Assembly: GCA_039649115.1 (NCBI GenBank)
Contig: JBBWZQ010000096.1
Span: forward strand, 1-64,000
DNA length: 64,000 nt
Direction: 5' to 3'
Source: DATEJJ01 sp039649115
Lineage (GTDB): Bacteria; Actinomycetota; Actinomycetes; Mycobacteriales; Micromonosporaceae
Shown here in pieces: positions 1 to 7,887 of the stretch (the stretch's first letter is position 1; every line of letters starts with the position of its first letter). Made by a program: the position numbers and the translations under genes. The notes below the pieces were generated by a model that was not told the origin of the DNA, made no database searches, and worked only from the letters and a program-made list of their open reading frames with translations.

Positions 1-545
1 GGCTGGCCGTGGCCGACAAGCCCGACTCGCACGACATCTGCTTCATCGCCGACGGGGACACCCGGGGCTGGCTGCACGAGCGGCTGGGCGAGGCGCCCGG
101 CGAGATCGTGGACGCGGCCAGCGGCGAGGTGGTCGGCCGGCACGCCGGGGCATACGCGTACACGGTCGGCCAGCGCAAGGGCCTGGGCCTGGACCGGCCG
201 GCCGCCGACGGCCGCCCGCGCTACGTGCTGTCGATCACCCCGGTCACCAACACCGTCACGGTCGGCCCGGCCGAGGCCCTGGAGATATCTACCGTTTACG
301 GTGAGCGTCCACTGTGGAACGGATCCGGCCCGGTCCGGGCGGAGATCCAGTTGCGGGCGCACGGAGAGGTGGTACCGGCAGTGGTCACTGTGGACGGTGG
401 GCGGCTCGTCGCGGCGCTGGACCGGCCGGTCCGCGGGGTCGCCCCGGGACAGGCGATCGTGGCGTACCAGCCGGATCCGGCCGGCGACATCGTCCTCGGC
501 TCGGCGACGATCAGTCACGCGTCACGTCTGGCGCCGGCGGCGTGA
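1..545 (+). CDS. mnmA: tRNA-specific 2-thiouridylase MnmA, C-terminal part (5' end lies outside the window)
   Basis: Only about the last 180 residues are present, reading in frame from base 3. MnmA transfers sulfur to U34 of the tRNAs for Lys, Glu and Gln. The fragment begins inside the catalytic domain: DKPDSHDICFI contains the second catalytic cysteine (ICFI), which accepts the persulfide sulfur. It continues into the C-terminal beta-barrel with VGQRKGLG and the tail found in the family. The stop codon overlaps the GTG of the next gene (GTGA at 542-545), so the two are probably translated together. The fragment is intact to its natural end; truncation is only by the window edge. Confidence 0.93.
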   Translation, partial: LAVADKPDSHDICFIADGDTRGWLHERLGEAPGEIVDAASGEVVGRHAGAYAYTVGQRKGLGLDRPAADGRPRYVLSITPVTNTVTVGPAEALEISTVYGERPLWNGSGPVRAEIQLRAHGEVVPAVVTVDGGRLVAALDRPVRGVAPGQAIVAYQPDPAGDIVLGSATISHASRLAPAA

Positions 546-1531
546 AGATTGCTGAGGGGGCGGCGACCGGCGTCGGCTCGCTGCCGGGCACGGACATCCG
601 GGAGGCGCTGCGGACCGTCCTGGGCGAGCTGCCCGACCTGCCGCACCTGCCTGAGCTGCCGGACCGGGGCCCGGGAGCCGACCTGCTCGGCCGCTGCGCC
701 GGGCTGCTCGTCGACCTGCCGGTCGACCTCTACGTCGGGCGCTGGCGGCTGGCCCCGCACCCGGGCCGCGACGCGCGGCGCACGGCCGACCTGTGGGAGC
801 GCGACCTGGACGCGCTGACCGACGAGGCGGCCGGGTATTCCGGCACCCTGAAGGTCCAGTGTGCCGGCCCGTGGACCCTGGTCGCGGGCATCGACCTGCC
901 GGTGGGCGGGCGGGTGCTGCGCGACCCCGGCGCGGTACGCGAGCTGACCACCTCGCTCGGCGAGGGGCTCGCCCGGCACGTCGCCGAGGTCGGCCGCCGG
1001 GTACCCGGCGCGCAGGTGCTGCTCCAGCTCGACGAGCCGTCCCTGCCGGCGGTACTGGCCGGGCAGGTGCCGACGGAGAGCGGGTTCAGCGTGCTGCCCA
1101 CGGTCGAGGCGGACCGGGCCCGGCAGGCGCTGCACCAGGTCATCGAGGCGGCCGGGGTACCCGTGGTGGTGCACTGCTGCGCACCGGACGCACCCGTCTC
1201 GCTGCTGCGCGACGCGGGCGCGGCCGGGCTGGCGCTGGACCTCGACCTGGTGAAGGACCTCGACCCGCTGGGCGCGGCGATCGAGGCCGGCGGGTACCTG
1301 TTCGCGGGCGCGGTGCCCACCTCGGGTGGCCCGCCGCCGGCTTCCCGGCCCGCCGCCGACCGCGTGCTCGACCTGTGGCGCCGCCTGGGCTTCCCGCTGC
1401 CCCGCCTGGCGGAACAGGTGGTGGTCACCCCCGCCTGTGGCCTGGCCGGCGCGTCCCCCGAGTTCGCCAGGGCGGCGCTGGCGGCGTGCCGGGACGCCGG
1501 CCGCCGGCTGCTCGACGATGCCCGCTCCTGA
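542..1531 (+). CDS. MetE C-terminal-like (cobalamin-independent methionine synthase family) protein
   Basis: A 329-residue protein resembling only the C-terminal, zinc-binding half of cobalamin-independent methionine synthase, which is usually about 750 residues. Zinc-ligand motifs are visible: VVHCCAPD near residue 210 (His-x-Cys) and TPACGLAG near residue 298 (third Cys). Start GTG 542 overlaps the mnmA stop; an open frame extends further upstream only because it lies antiparallel in phase with mnmA. Short MetE-like proteins next to mnmA and ligA are common in actinobacteria. The methyl donor and acceptor are unknown: it lacks the N-terminal half that binds folate in full MetE, so calling it methionine synthase would be an over-reading. 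Confidence 0.8.
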   Translation: MKIAEGAATGVGSLPGTDIREALRTVLGELPDLPHLPELPDRGPGADLLGRCAGLLVDLPVDLYVGRWRLAPHPGRDARRTADLWERDLDALTDEAAGYSGTLKVQCAGPWTLVAGIDLPVGGRVLRDPGAVRELTTSLGEGLARHVAEVGRRVPGAQVLLQLDEPSLPAVLAGQVPTESGFSVLPTVEADRARQALHQVIEAAGVPVVVHCCAPDAPVSLLRDAGAAGLALDLDLVKDLDPLGAAIEAGGYLFAGAVPTSGGPPPASRPAADRVLDLWRRLGFPLPRLAEQVVVTPACGLAGASPEFARAALAACRDAGRRLLDDARS

Positions 1532-1583
1532 GGTCCACCGCGTTGTCATACCCTGCGGTTGACGTGCCCCGAGGGAGGTAGGC

Positions 1584-3713
1584 GTGGACGAACAGATCGC
1601 GGCGGGGCCGGTCACCCCGGAGCAGCAGGCACATGCCGGTGCGGAGCCGACCCCCGAGGCACGCGAGCGCCATGCGGCGCTGTCGGCGGAGATCGACGAG
1701 AATCAGTACCGGTACTACGTGCTGGACACGCCCACGATCTCCGACGGTCAGTACGACAGGCTGATGCGCGAGCTGACCCGGTGGGAGACCGAGTACCCGG
1801 CGCTGCGCACGCCCGACTCGCCCACCCAGCGCGTCGGCGGCACCTATTCGACCCTCTTCACGCCGGTGGCCCACGCCGAGCGGATGCTCAGCCTGGACAA
1901 CGCGTTCGACGACGCCGAGCTGTCCGGCTGGGCCGAGCGCGTGGAGCGCGACGCGGGCGGCCCGGTCAGATACCTGTGCGAGCTGAAGGTCGACGGCCTG
2001 GCGATCAGCCTGACCTACGAGAAGGGCCGGCTGACCCGGGCGGCGACCCGGGGCGACGGGCGCACCGGCGAGGACGTCACCCTCAACGTCCGCACCATCG
2101 ACGACGTACCGGAGCGGCTCGCCGGCCCGGACATCCCCGAGTTCGTCGAGGTCAGAGGTGAGATCTTCTTTCCGGTCGAGGCGTTCGGCGAGCTGAACGA
2201 GAGCCTGGTCGAGCAGGGCAGGGCGCCGTTCGCCAACCCGCGCAACGCGGCGGCCGGCAGCCTGCGCCAGAAGGACCCGCGCATCACCGCCTCCCGCCCG
2301 CTGCACCTGGTCGTCCACGGGCTGGGTGCGCGGCGCGGCTTCGAGCCGGTCAGCCAGTCCCACGCCTACGAGGTGATGACGCGCTGGGGGTTGCCGACCA
2401 GCGACCGCTGGCGGGTGGTGCCCGACCTCGACCAGGTGCGCGACTACATCGCCTACTACGCCGAGCACCGCCACGACGTGGTACACGAGATCGACGGCGT
2501 CGTCGTCAAGGTGGACGACGTGTCGATCCAGCGCCGGCTCGGCTCGACCAGCCGCGCCCCGCGGTGGGCGATCGCGTTCAAATACCCGCCGGAGGAGGTC
2601 AACACCCGGCTGCTCGACATCCGGGTCAACGTCGGGCGCACCGGCCGGGTCACCCCCTACGCCGAGCTGGAGCCGGTACGGGTGGCCGGCTCCACGGTCA
2701 CCTTCGCCACCCTGCACAACGCGAGCGAGGTGGTCCGCAAAGGGGTGCTGATCGGCGACACCGTGGTCCTGCGCAAGGCCGGCGACGTGATTCCCGAGAT
2801 CGTCGGGCCGGTCGTCGACAAGCGCGACGGCTCGGAGCGGCCGTTCGTCATGCCCACGCACTGCCCGGAGTGCCGTTCACCGCTGGCCCCCACCCGCGAG
2901 GGCGACGTCGACATCCGCTGCCCCAACAGCCGGACCTGCCCGGCGCAGCTGCGCGAGCGGGTGTTCCATTTGGCCGGCCGCGCCGTGCTCGACATCGAGG
3001 TGCTCGGCTACAAGGCCGCGATGGCGCTGCTCGACGACGGCATCATCGCGGACGAGGGCGACCTGTTCGGGCTCGACGAGACCCAGCTGCGACGCAGCGA
3101 CTTCTTCGTCAACAAGGACGGCACGCTGGGCTCCAACGCGGTGAAGCTGCTGGCCAACCTGGCGGAGGCGAAGGACCGTCCACTGTGGCGCATCCTGGTG
3201 GCGCTGTCCATCCGGCACGTCGGTCCCACCGCCGCCCAGGCGCTCGCCCGGCACTTCGGCTCGCTTGACGCGATCGCCGCCGCCGCACCCGAGGAGCTGG
3301 CCGGGGTCGAGGGCGTGGGCCCCACGATCGCCGAGTCGCTGCTCGAATGGTTCACGGTGGACTGGCACCGCCAGCTCGTCGAGAAATGGCGCGCCGCCGG
3401 GGTGCGGCTGGCCGAGGAGCGGCTGGACGAGGGGCCCCGGCCGCTGGAGGGCATCACCGTCGTGGTGACCGGCAGCCTGCACGGCTTCTCGCGCGACGAG
3501 GCCACCGAGGCGATCACCGCGCGCGGCGGGAAGGTGAGCGGCAGCGTCTCCAAGAAGACCGGCTTCGTGGTCGTGGGGGAGGCGCCCGGGTCCAAGTACG
3601 ACAAGGCGGTGGCGCTGAAGGTGCCGGTCCTCGACGAGGCGGGCTTCGAGGTGCTGCTGCGCGACGGTCCGGAGGCGGCGCGGTCGGTCGCCCAGGAGGT
3701 CAGCCCGCCGTGA
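1584..3713 (+). CDS. ligA: NAD-dependent DNA ligase LigA
   Basis: A 709-residue enzyme of normal family length that seals nicks in replication and repair using NAD+. The adenylation motif LKVDGLA places the active-site lysine at about residue 135. After the OB fold comes a four-cysteine zinc finger (HCPEC..., RCPN..., TCPAQ), helix-hairpin-helix repeats (HVGPTAAQALARHFG, VEGVGPTIA) and a C-terminal BRCT domain (ITVVVTGSL ... GGKVSGSVS). GTG 1584 is chosen because GAGGGAGG lies a few bases upstream. It is the third gene of the mnmA-metE-like-ligA run. Its 3' end overlaps the convergent sulfotransferase gene by 14 bp. Confidence 0.98.
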   Translation: MDEQIAAGPVTPEQQAHAGAEPTPEARERHAALSAEIDENQYRYYVLDTPTISDGQYDRLMRELTRWETEYPALRTPDSPTQRVGGTYSTLFTPVAHAERMLSLDNAFDDAELSGWAERVERDAGGPVRYLCELKVDGLAISLTYEKGRLTRAATRGDGRTGEDVTLNVRTIDDVPERLAGPDIPEFVEVRGEIFFPVEAFGELNESLVEQGRAPFANPRNAAAGSLRQKDPRITASRPLHLVVHGLGARRGFEPVSQSHAYEVMTRWGLPTSDRWRVVPDLDQVRDYIAYYAEHRHDVVHEIDGVVVKVDDVSIQRRLGSTSRAPRWAIAFKYPPEEVNTRLLDIRVNVGRTGRVTPYAELEPVRVAGSTVTFATLHNASEVVRKGVLIGDTVVLRKAGDVIPEIVGPVVDKRDGSERPFVMPTHCPECRSPLAPTREGDVDIRCPNSRTCPAQLRERVFHLAGRAVLDIEVLGYKAAMALLDDGIIADEGDLFGLDETQLRRSDFFVNKDGTLGSNAVKLLANLAEAKDRPLWRILVALSIRHVGPTAAQALARHFGSLDAIAAAAPEELAGVEGVGPTIAESLLEWFTVDWHRQLVEKWRAAGVRLAEERLDEGPRPLEGITVVVTGSLHGFSRDEATEAITARGGKVSGSVSKKTGFVVVGEAPGSKYDKAVALKVPVLDEAGFEVLLRDGPEAARSVAQEVSPP

Positions 3714-4680
3714 CGGGCGCCGGGTAGAACCGCTCGGCCACGTCCGCGGTCAGCTCGCGTACGGTCGCGATCTCGTCGGGCTGGAGCCGCCGGTATGCGG
3801 ACTCCAGCATGCTGGCCGAGTTCATCGGCCGGAAGGCGGTCTTGGAGAGGCCGAAGGCGAGCGTCCACCGGTGCGCGTCCCGGTCGGTACCGGTACTGCC
3901 GGTGGCCTTCGCGATCCGGGCCGCAGCCCGCTCGCTGAAGCGCAGGCCGAAGTGGTCGTACAGCTCGGCGAAGGCGCGCGCCGGGTCGGTCGCGAAGTCC
4001 TCGTACCGGCGGATCGCGACGCCGGGCAGCTCCCGGTAGTGCCGGTCCACGATCCCGTACGTCACCCGCCACATGAGCGCGTAGCTGCGCAGCGGATCCG
4101 TCTCCGCCGCCGCCTCGCGTGCCTCGCCGGCGTGCGGCCCGAGCAGGTCGCGGACCAGGCCTGGCTGGTCGAGCAGCTGGTCGAAACGCATCCGCCAGCC
4201 CAGCCGCCGGTAGCTGCCCGCCACCGCGACCGGGTCCCGGACCAGTACCACCGCCCGCACGCCCAAGGTGCGGGCCAGCCACGGCGTGGCGAACAGGGCG
4301 AACGGATCGTCGAGCAGGGCGCGGCGGCCCCGCAACCGGCCGACCGTGAACGACGTCCCGTACTTGGCCAGCCGGGCCAGGTCGTACGGCCGGTGGTTGC
4401 GGCGCAACTCGCGGAGGAAGCCGTAGTGCAGTGCCAGGGTCCGCGTGAAGGCGCGCAGCCAGGCGGCGTCGCCGTCCTCGATGTACTGGTACTGGTGGCT
4501 CACGCGGTGGTCGAGCACCCCCGGGCTCTGCCCCGGCGGGTGTCCCGGGTTGAGCGGCTCGTTGACGTAAACCACCTCGCCGCCCGCCTCGACCATCTTC
4601 CCCACCCAACTGGTCCCCGACCGCGCCAACCCGGTAACGAGCAACCCCACCCTGACCTCCCATGATCGTCGCAACTTCAT
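3700..4680 (-). CDS. PAPS-dependent sulfotransferase family protein
   Basis: 326 residues with the two signatures of the sulfotransferase fold: a 5'-phosphosulfate loop at about residues 15-26 (TGLARSGTSWVGKM) and a 3'-phosphate-binding segment near residue 148 (VLVRDPVAVAGSY). It likely transfers sulfate from PAPS to a carbohydrate or small hydroxylated acceptor; the acceptor is unknown. It ends inside the 3' end of ligA (14 bp convergent overlap). It stands next to a polysaccharide-type flippase and a kinase-like gene on the same strand, so a role in decorating an exported glycan or lipid is plausible inference. No PAPS-synthesis genes are nearby. Confidence 0.8.
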   Translation of the reverse strand: MKLRRSWEVRVGLLVTGLARSGTSWVGKMVEAGGEVVYVNEPLNPGHPPGQSPGVLDHRVSHQYQYIEDGDAAWLRAFTRTLALHYGFLRELRRNHRPYDLARLAKYGTSFTVGRLRGRRALLDDPFALFATPWLARTLGVRAVVLVRDPVAVAGSYRRLGWRMRFDQLLDQPGLVRDLLGPHAGEAREAAAETDPLRSYALMWRVTYGIVDRHYRELPGVAIRRYEDFATDPARAFAELYDHFGLRFSERAAARIAKATGSTGTDRDAHRWTLAFGLSKTAFRPMNSASMLESAYRRLQPDEIATVRELTADVAERFYPAPVTAG

Positions 4681-4719
4681 CTGAAGTCGCGGTGTTGGAC
4701 CGCGCCGGACACCGCAACT

Positions 4720-6306
4720 TCACGGACGTTGCGTGGATCTTGATGAGCGAGCGGCGGCGTGGCGAGCGGTGCGGCGGGGGGTGCGGCGGGGGGTGCGGCG
4801 GAGGGCGGCGAAGGCGGAGAGGTGCAGTGGCCCGCGCAGGGCCCAGACGGCGGCGGCGTAGAGCGGGACGGCGACCACGACGGTGGCGGCGCACCCGACC
4901 AGGCCGGCACCGAACAGCACGCGGGCGGCCAGGCCCACGCCGCCGAAGCACACCAGGCCGAGCGGGTAGGACAGCAGCGTGGCCTTGCCGAACGGGTGGA
5001 TCCGCAGCGTCACGGCGATCTGCACCAGCGGTACCGCGTTCTTCACGGCGAGCGCGGCGAACCAGGCCCAGGCCGCCCCCGCGATGCCGATCCGCGGGAT
5101 CAGCAGCAGGTTGAGGCCGACGTTGACGATCAGGGCCAGCGTGACGTTGGCCATGTTCCAGCCGGTACGCCCGGCCATGGCCAGCACCACGTCCACCATG
5201 CCGGAGGCGTTGGCCAGCAGCCCGGCGGCGGCCATGATCACCACGACCGCGAGCGCGCCGTGGCCGGCGTACCCGTGCCCGAACAGCGACAGGTAGGCCG
5301 GTGCGAACGCGGCGACGCCGAGGTACACCGGCCAGACCAGCAGCACCACCCAGGCCGTGGCGTCCTGGTACAGCGCGTTGGCCGCCCGCAGGTCCGCCGC
5401 GGCGAGCAGTTCCGCCAGGCGGGGCTCCACCGCGGTCGCGATGGCCTGGTTGGCGAACTGGCCGGCGACCACGAACCTGGCCGCGACGGTGTAGACGGCG
5501 GCCGGTGCGAACCCGAGCAGCGCGGCGACCAGCAGCACGTCGAGCCGCTGCAGGGCGAGCTGGGCCAGGCTGGCCAGCGCGCGGGGCCCGGTGAAGGACC
5601 AGAACTCCCAACCGATGTGCCCGACCCCCACCCGGGCCGGCCGGGCCGGCCGCTGCGTGCGCATCACGTGTGCCAGCCAGGCGGCGGCCAGTGCCGCGGA
5701 AAGCGCGTACGGAGCGATCCAGGCGAGCGTGTACGCACCGGTGGCGCCGCCGATGAGCAGCACCGCGCCGAGCACGGCGACCTGCAGGGCCGGCCGCGCC
5801 AGCTTCTCCACCAGTACCGTCGCGCGCATCGTCCGGTACCCGCGGGTGGCGGCGAGCAGCGCGTCGGAGAGCACGGCGAGCGGCACGAAGAACGCCACCA
5901 GCCGCACCTGGCTCACGAAGTCGGGGCTGCGCCGCAGCAGGGGGGCGGCCCACCACAGCCCGACGCTCGCCAGCGCCGACGCGAGCACGACCGGCCGCAG
6001 CGCGATCACCACGCACCGGCGCATCAGATCGACCCGACCCAGCGCGCGCAGCCGGGCCAGCCAGTACACCAGGCCCGTGGTCGTGCCGAGCTTGGCGACC
6101 ACGGTGCTGACCAGGAAGGCGGAGGTGGCCGCGAACAGCACGCCGGCCTCGGTCTGGCCGAGGCCCTTGGCGACCAGCCAGGTGGCGGCGAAGCCGGCGG
6201 TGGCGGAGAAGGCGGCGCCGAGCAGGTTCAGCGCTCCGCCGCGGGCCACCCGGCCCATCCCGGCCCGCTCGTGCGCGCTGGGCCGGGTCAGCGTCTGCGC
6301 GCTCAC
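4720..6306 (-). CDS. Polysaccharide-type flippase (Wzx/MurJ-like MOP superfamily membrane protein)
   Basis: A 528-residue polytopic membrane protein with about 12-14 hydrophobic helices and the pattern of the MOP superfamily polysaccharide transporters: GALNLLGAAFSATAGF at the first helix and PRIGIAGAAWAWFAAL near helix 11. Such proteins flip lipid-linked glycans across the membrane. I chose GTG 6306 because GGAGG sits seven bases upstream and the protein then begins just before the first helix; the open frame itself runs further. The last 30 residues are Arg/Thr-rich (RRTPRRTPRRTARH), a cytosolic basic tail made by a short repeat. Likely co-transcribed with the kinase-like gene upstream (44 bp gap). 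Confidence 0.82.
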   Translation of the reverse strand: MSAQTLTRPSAHERAGMGRVARGGALNLLGAAFSATAGFAATWLVAKGLGQTEAGVLFAATSAFLVSTVVAKLGTTTGLVYWLARLRALGRVDLMRRCVVIALRPVVLASALASVGLWWAAPLLRRSPDFVSQVRLVAFFVPLAVLSDALLAATRGYRTMRATVLVEKLARPALQVAVLGAVLLIGGATGAYTLAWIAPYALSAALAAAWLAHVMRTQRPARPARVGVGHIGWEFWSFTGPRALASLAQLALQRLDVLLVAALLGFAPAAVYTVAARFVVAGQFANQAIATAVEPRLAELLAAADLRAANALYQDATAWVVLLVWPVYLGVAAFAPAYLSLFGHGYAGHGALAVVVIMAAAGLLANASGMVDVVLAMAGRTGWNMANVTLALIVNVGLNLLLIPRIGIAGAAWAWFAALAVKNAVPLVQIAVTLRIHPFGKATLLSYPLGLVCFGGVGLAARVLFGAGLVGCAATVVVAVPLYAAAVWALRGPLHLSAFAALRRTPRRTPRRTARHAAARSSRSTQRP

Positions 6307-6350
6307 GGTGCCTCCGGGCCTGCTACGCGCAACGCCGCGGCCCGCCGCGC

Positions 6351-7574
6351 TCACCACCTGGCCGGTACCTGTGCCGGCCGGACCGCGGGCAGCAGCCAGT
6401 CGCCGATCGCGCTCAGCCGCTGGCCGGCCTCGTCCAGCCGGTCGGCGAGGTACCGCGCGCCGACGTCGAGCAGGTACAGCAGGGCGGTGAGCTCGGCGGT
6501 CGCGGCTGGCACCCCGTACGGGGCGAGGTGCCCGGCCGCGTCGCGAACCAGCGCGGCCGCCGCCTCGCCCGGCCCGGTACCCGCGTCGACCGCCCGCGCC
6601 AGCGCGCAGTGCAGCGCGTCGAACCCGAGCGGTACCCCCTGGGTGAACCGCTCCCAGTCCCAGACCAGCACGGTGTCCCGCAGCGGGTGCATGTTCCACG
6701 GGGTCCAGTCCCCGTGCCAGTTGCCGAAGGCGAGCGTGACACCCCCGCCCCGGGCGAGAACGTGCCGCGCGGCGGCGCGCAGGGCCGGCCCGACGTGCGG
6801 GTCGCGTACCCCAGGCCGGCCGGCGACCGCGTCCAGGCGCCGTTCCAGCAGGTCGCGGTACCCGCTCCCGCCGAGCGTGGCGACGGCGGTACCGCTGGCG
6901 CCGGCGACCTCCACCATCGCACCGGGCACCGCGCCGGCCGGCCCGGCGGGGCGCTGCCAGACCGGCAGGACGCCCTGCACGAGCAGCTCGTGGTCGCGCC
7001 ACCGCCCCGCGTGGCGCAGCGGCGGCACGGTCGCCCGGCGCAGCCCGGCGGCGCCCAGGACCGCCAGCGCGCCGGCCTCCGCCCGCACCAGGTCGCGGGT
7101 CAGCGCGTTGACGCCCAGCTTCGCGAAACCGATCGGCCGGCCACCGGCGTCCAGGATCTCCACCACCGGCTTGTGGTTGGCCCGCCGCGCCCCCCCGATG
7201 TACAGGCACAGCGCGACGGGCTCGCCGAGGACCTGGCCGAGGTACGCCTGCAGCGAGTCCTCGCCGGCGGTGCCGAAGACCCGCACGCGGGACCGGAACG
7301 GCGCGCACGAGGCACCCAGCGCGGCCCGTACCGCCGCCAGCCGCAGCCGGTCCCGGCCGTGCCGGGGGGCCGGCGCGTGGCGCAGGGCGCCCAGCCGGGT
7401 GGCCCGCGGCCGCACCGGCAGACCGAGCCGGGGGCGCCGGGCGTGCGGGATGACCAGGTACTCGGCCACGACGGGCGGGCGCCGCCCGGGCGGTGCGGGC
7501 GCACCGGGGATGTCAAGCACGTGCGGTTCGGGGTAGAGGAGGCGGACGAGTTCGGCGAGATGCTCGGTTCCCAC
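6351..7574 (-). CDS. Aminoglycoside-phosphotransferase-fold (kinase-like) protein
   Basis: 407 residues, not a recognised named enzyme. The C-terminal half has the catalytic signature of the APH/choline-kinase fold: NWHGDWTPWNM near residue 285 (HGD-x4-N loop) and VLVWDWERF about 18 residues later (metal-binding Asp), followed by GFDALH. The N-terminal 90 residues are Arg/Pro-rich. It is the promoter-proximal gene of a minus-strand run with the flippase and sulfotransferase, so its substrate may be a sugar or lipid-linked sugar; this is inference from context. An alternative is a pseudokinase, but the visible catalytic residues argue against that. Confidence 0.65.
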   Translation of the reverse strand: MGTEHLAELVRLLYPEPHVLDIPGAPAPPGRRPPVVAEYLVIPHARRPRLGLPVRPRATRLGALRHAPAPRHGRDRLRLAAVRAALGASCAPFRSRVRVFGTAGEDSLQAYLGQVLGEPVALCLYIGGARRANHKPVVEILDAGGRPIGFAKLGVNALTRDLVRAEAGALAVLGAAGLRRATVPPLRHAGRWRDHELLVQGVLPVWQRPAGPAGAVPGAMVEVAGASGTAVATLGGSGYRDLLERRLDAVAGRPGVRDPHVGPALRAAARHVLARGGGVTLAFGNWHGDWTPWNMHPLRDTVLVWDWERFTQGVPLGFDALHCALARAVDAGTGPGEAAAALVRDAAGHLAPYGVPAATAELTALLYLLDVGARYLADRLDEAGQRLSAIGDWLLPAVRPAQVPARW

Positions 7575-7887
7575 CTGTCTCTAACGCAGGACCAACCATC
7601 CCGGGCCTCCACCAAAAGGGCAAACTGCCCTGTCGGGCTGGCGGGTGGGCATAACGGTCCGTTCGGTGGCCAGCGCGGCCGGCGTTACCGGCCTATGGTG
7701 AGGTCGTTGCACACGTCAGGCGGCCCCAGCGCTTTCGGCTGACCACATCCCCGTCCCGGCAGGGACGGGACCGCCGAGGGCGACGGTGGCCGCGTTGCCA
7801 TGTGCTGAGGCGGTGCTTGCTATTGCGCGTACGGGGAACATGCGTGTGCTGGGAAGTCAGGAGAAAACGACAGCCGCGGGGGGAGCG
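7575..7887. other. Divergent intergenic region with a short GC hairpin
   Basis: About 310 bp without a convincing gene, separating the minus-strand kinase-like gene from the GGDEF-EAL gene. It must hold both promoters. A 7-bp perfect stem (CCGTCCC, loop GGCA, GGGACGG) lies at 7751-7768, some 120 bp upstream of the GGDEF-EAL start. There is no U-tract, and the sequence does not match the conserved core of a c-di-GMP riboswitch. The plus-strand frame of the downstream gene stays open back to 7786 but lacks a ribosome binding site there. Confidence 0.4.

Noticed and set aside
1425..2861. Long minus-strand open frame (478 codons) opposite ligA
   Set aside because: It lies antisense to a complete, motif-rich LigA and has the Arg/Pro/Gly-rich composition of a shadow frame in GC-rich DNA. 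The same applies to the other long antisense frames.
7751..7768. Hairpin upstream of the GGDEF-EAL gene as a c-di-GMP riboswitch
   Set aside because: Only a simple 7-bp stem; none of the conserved GEMM-I or GEMM-II core sequence or tetraloop-receptor pattern is present.
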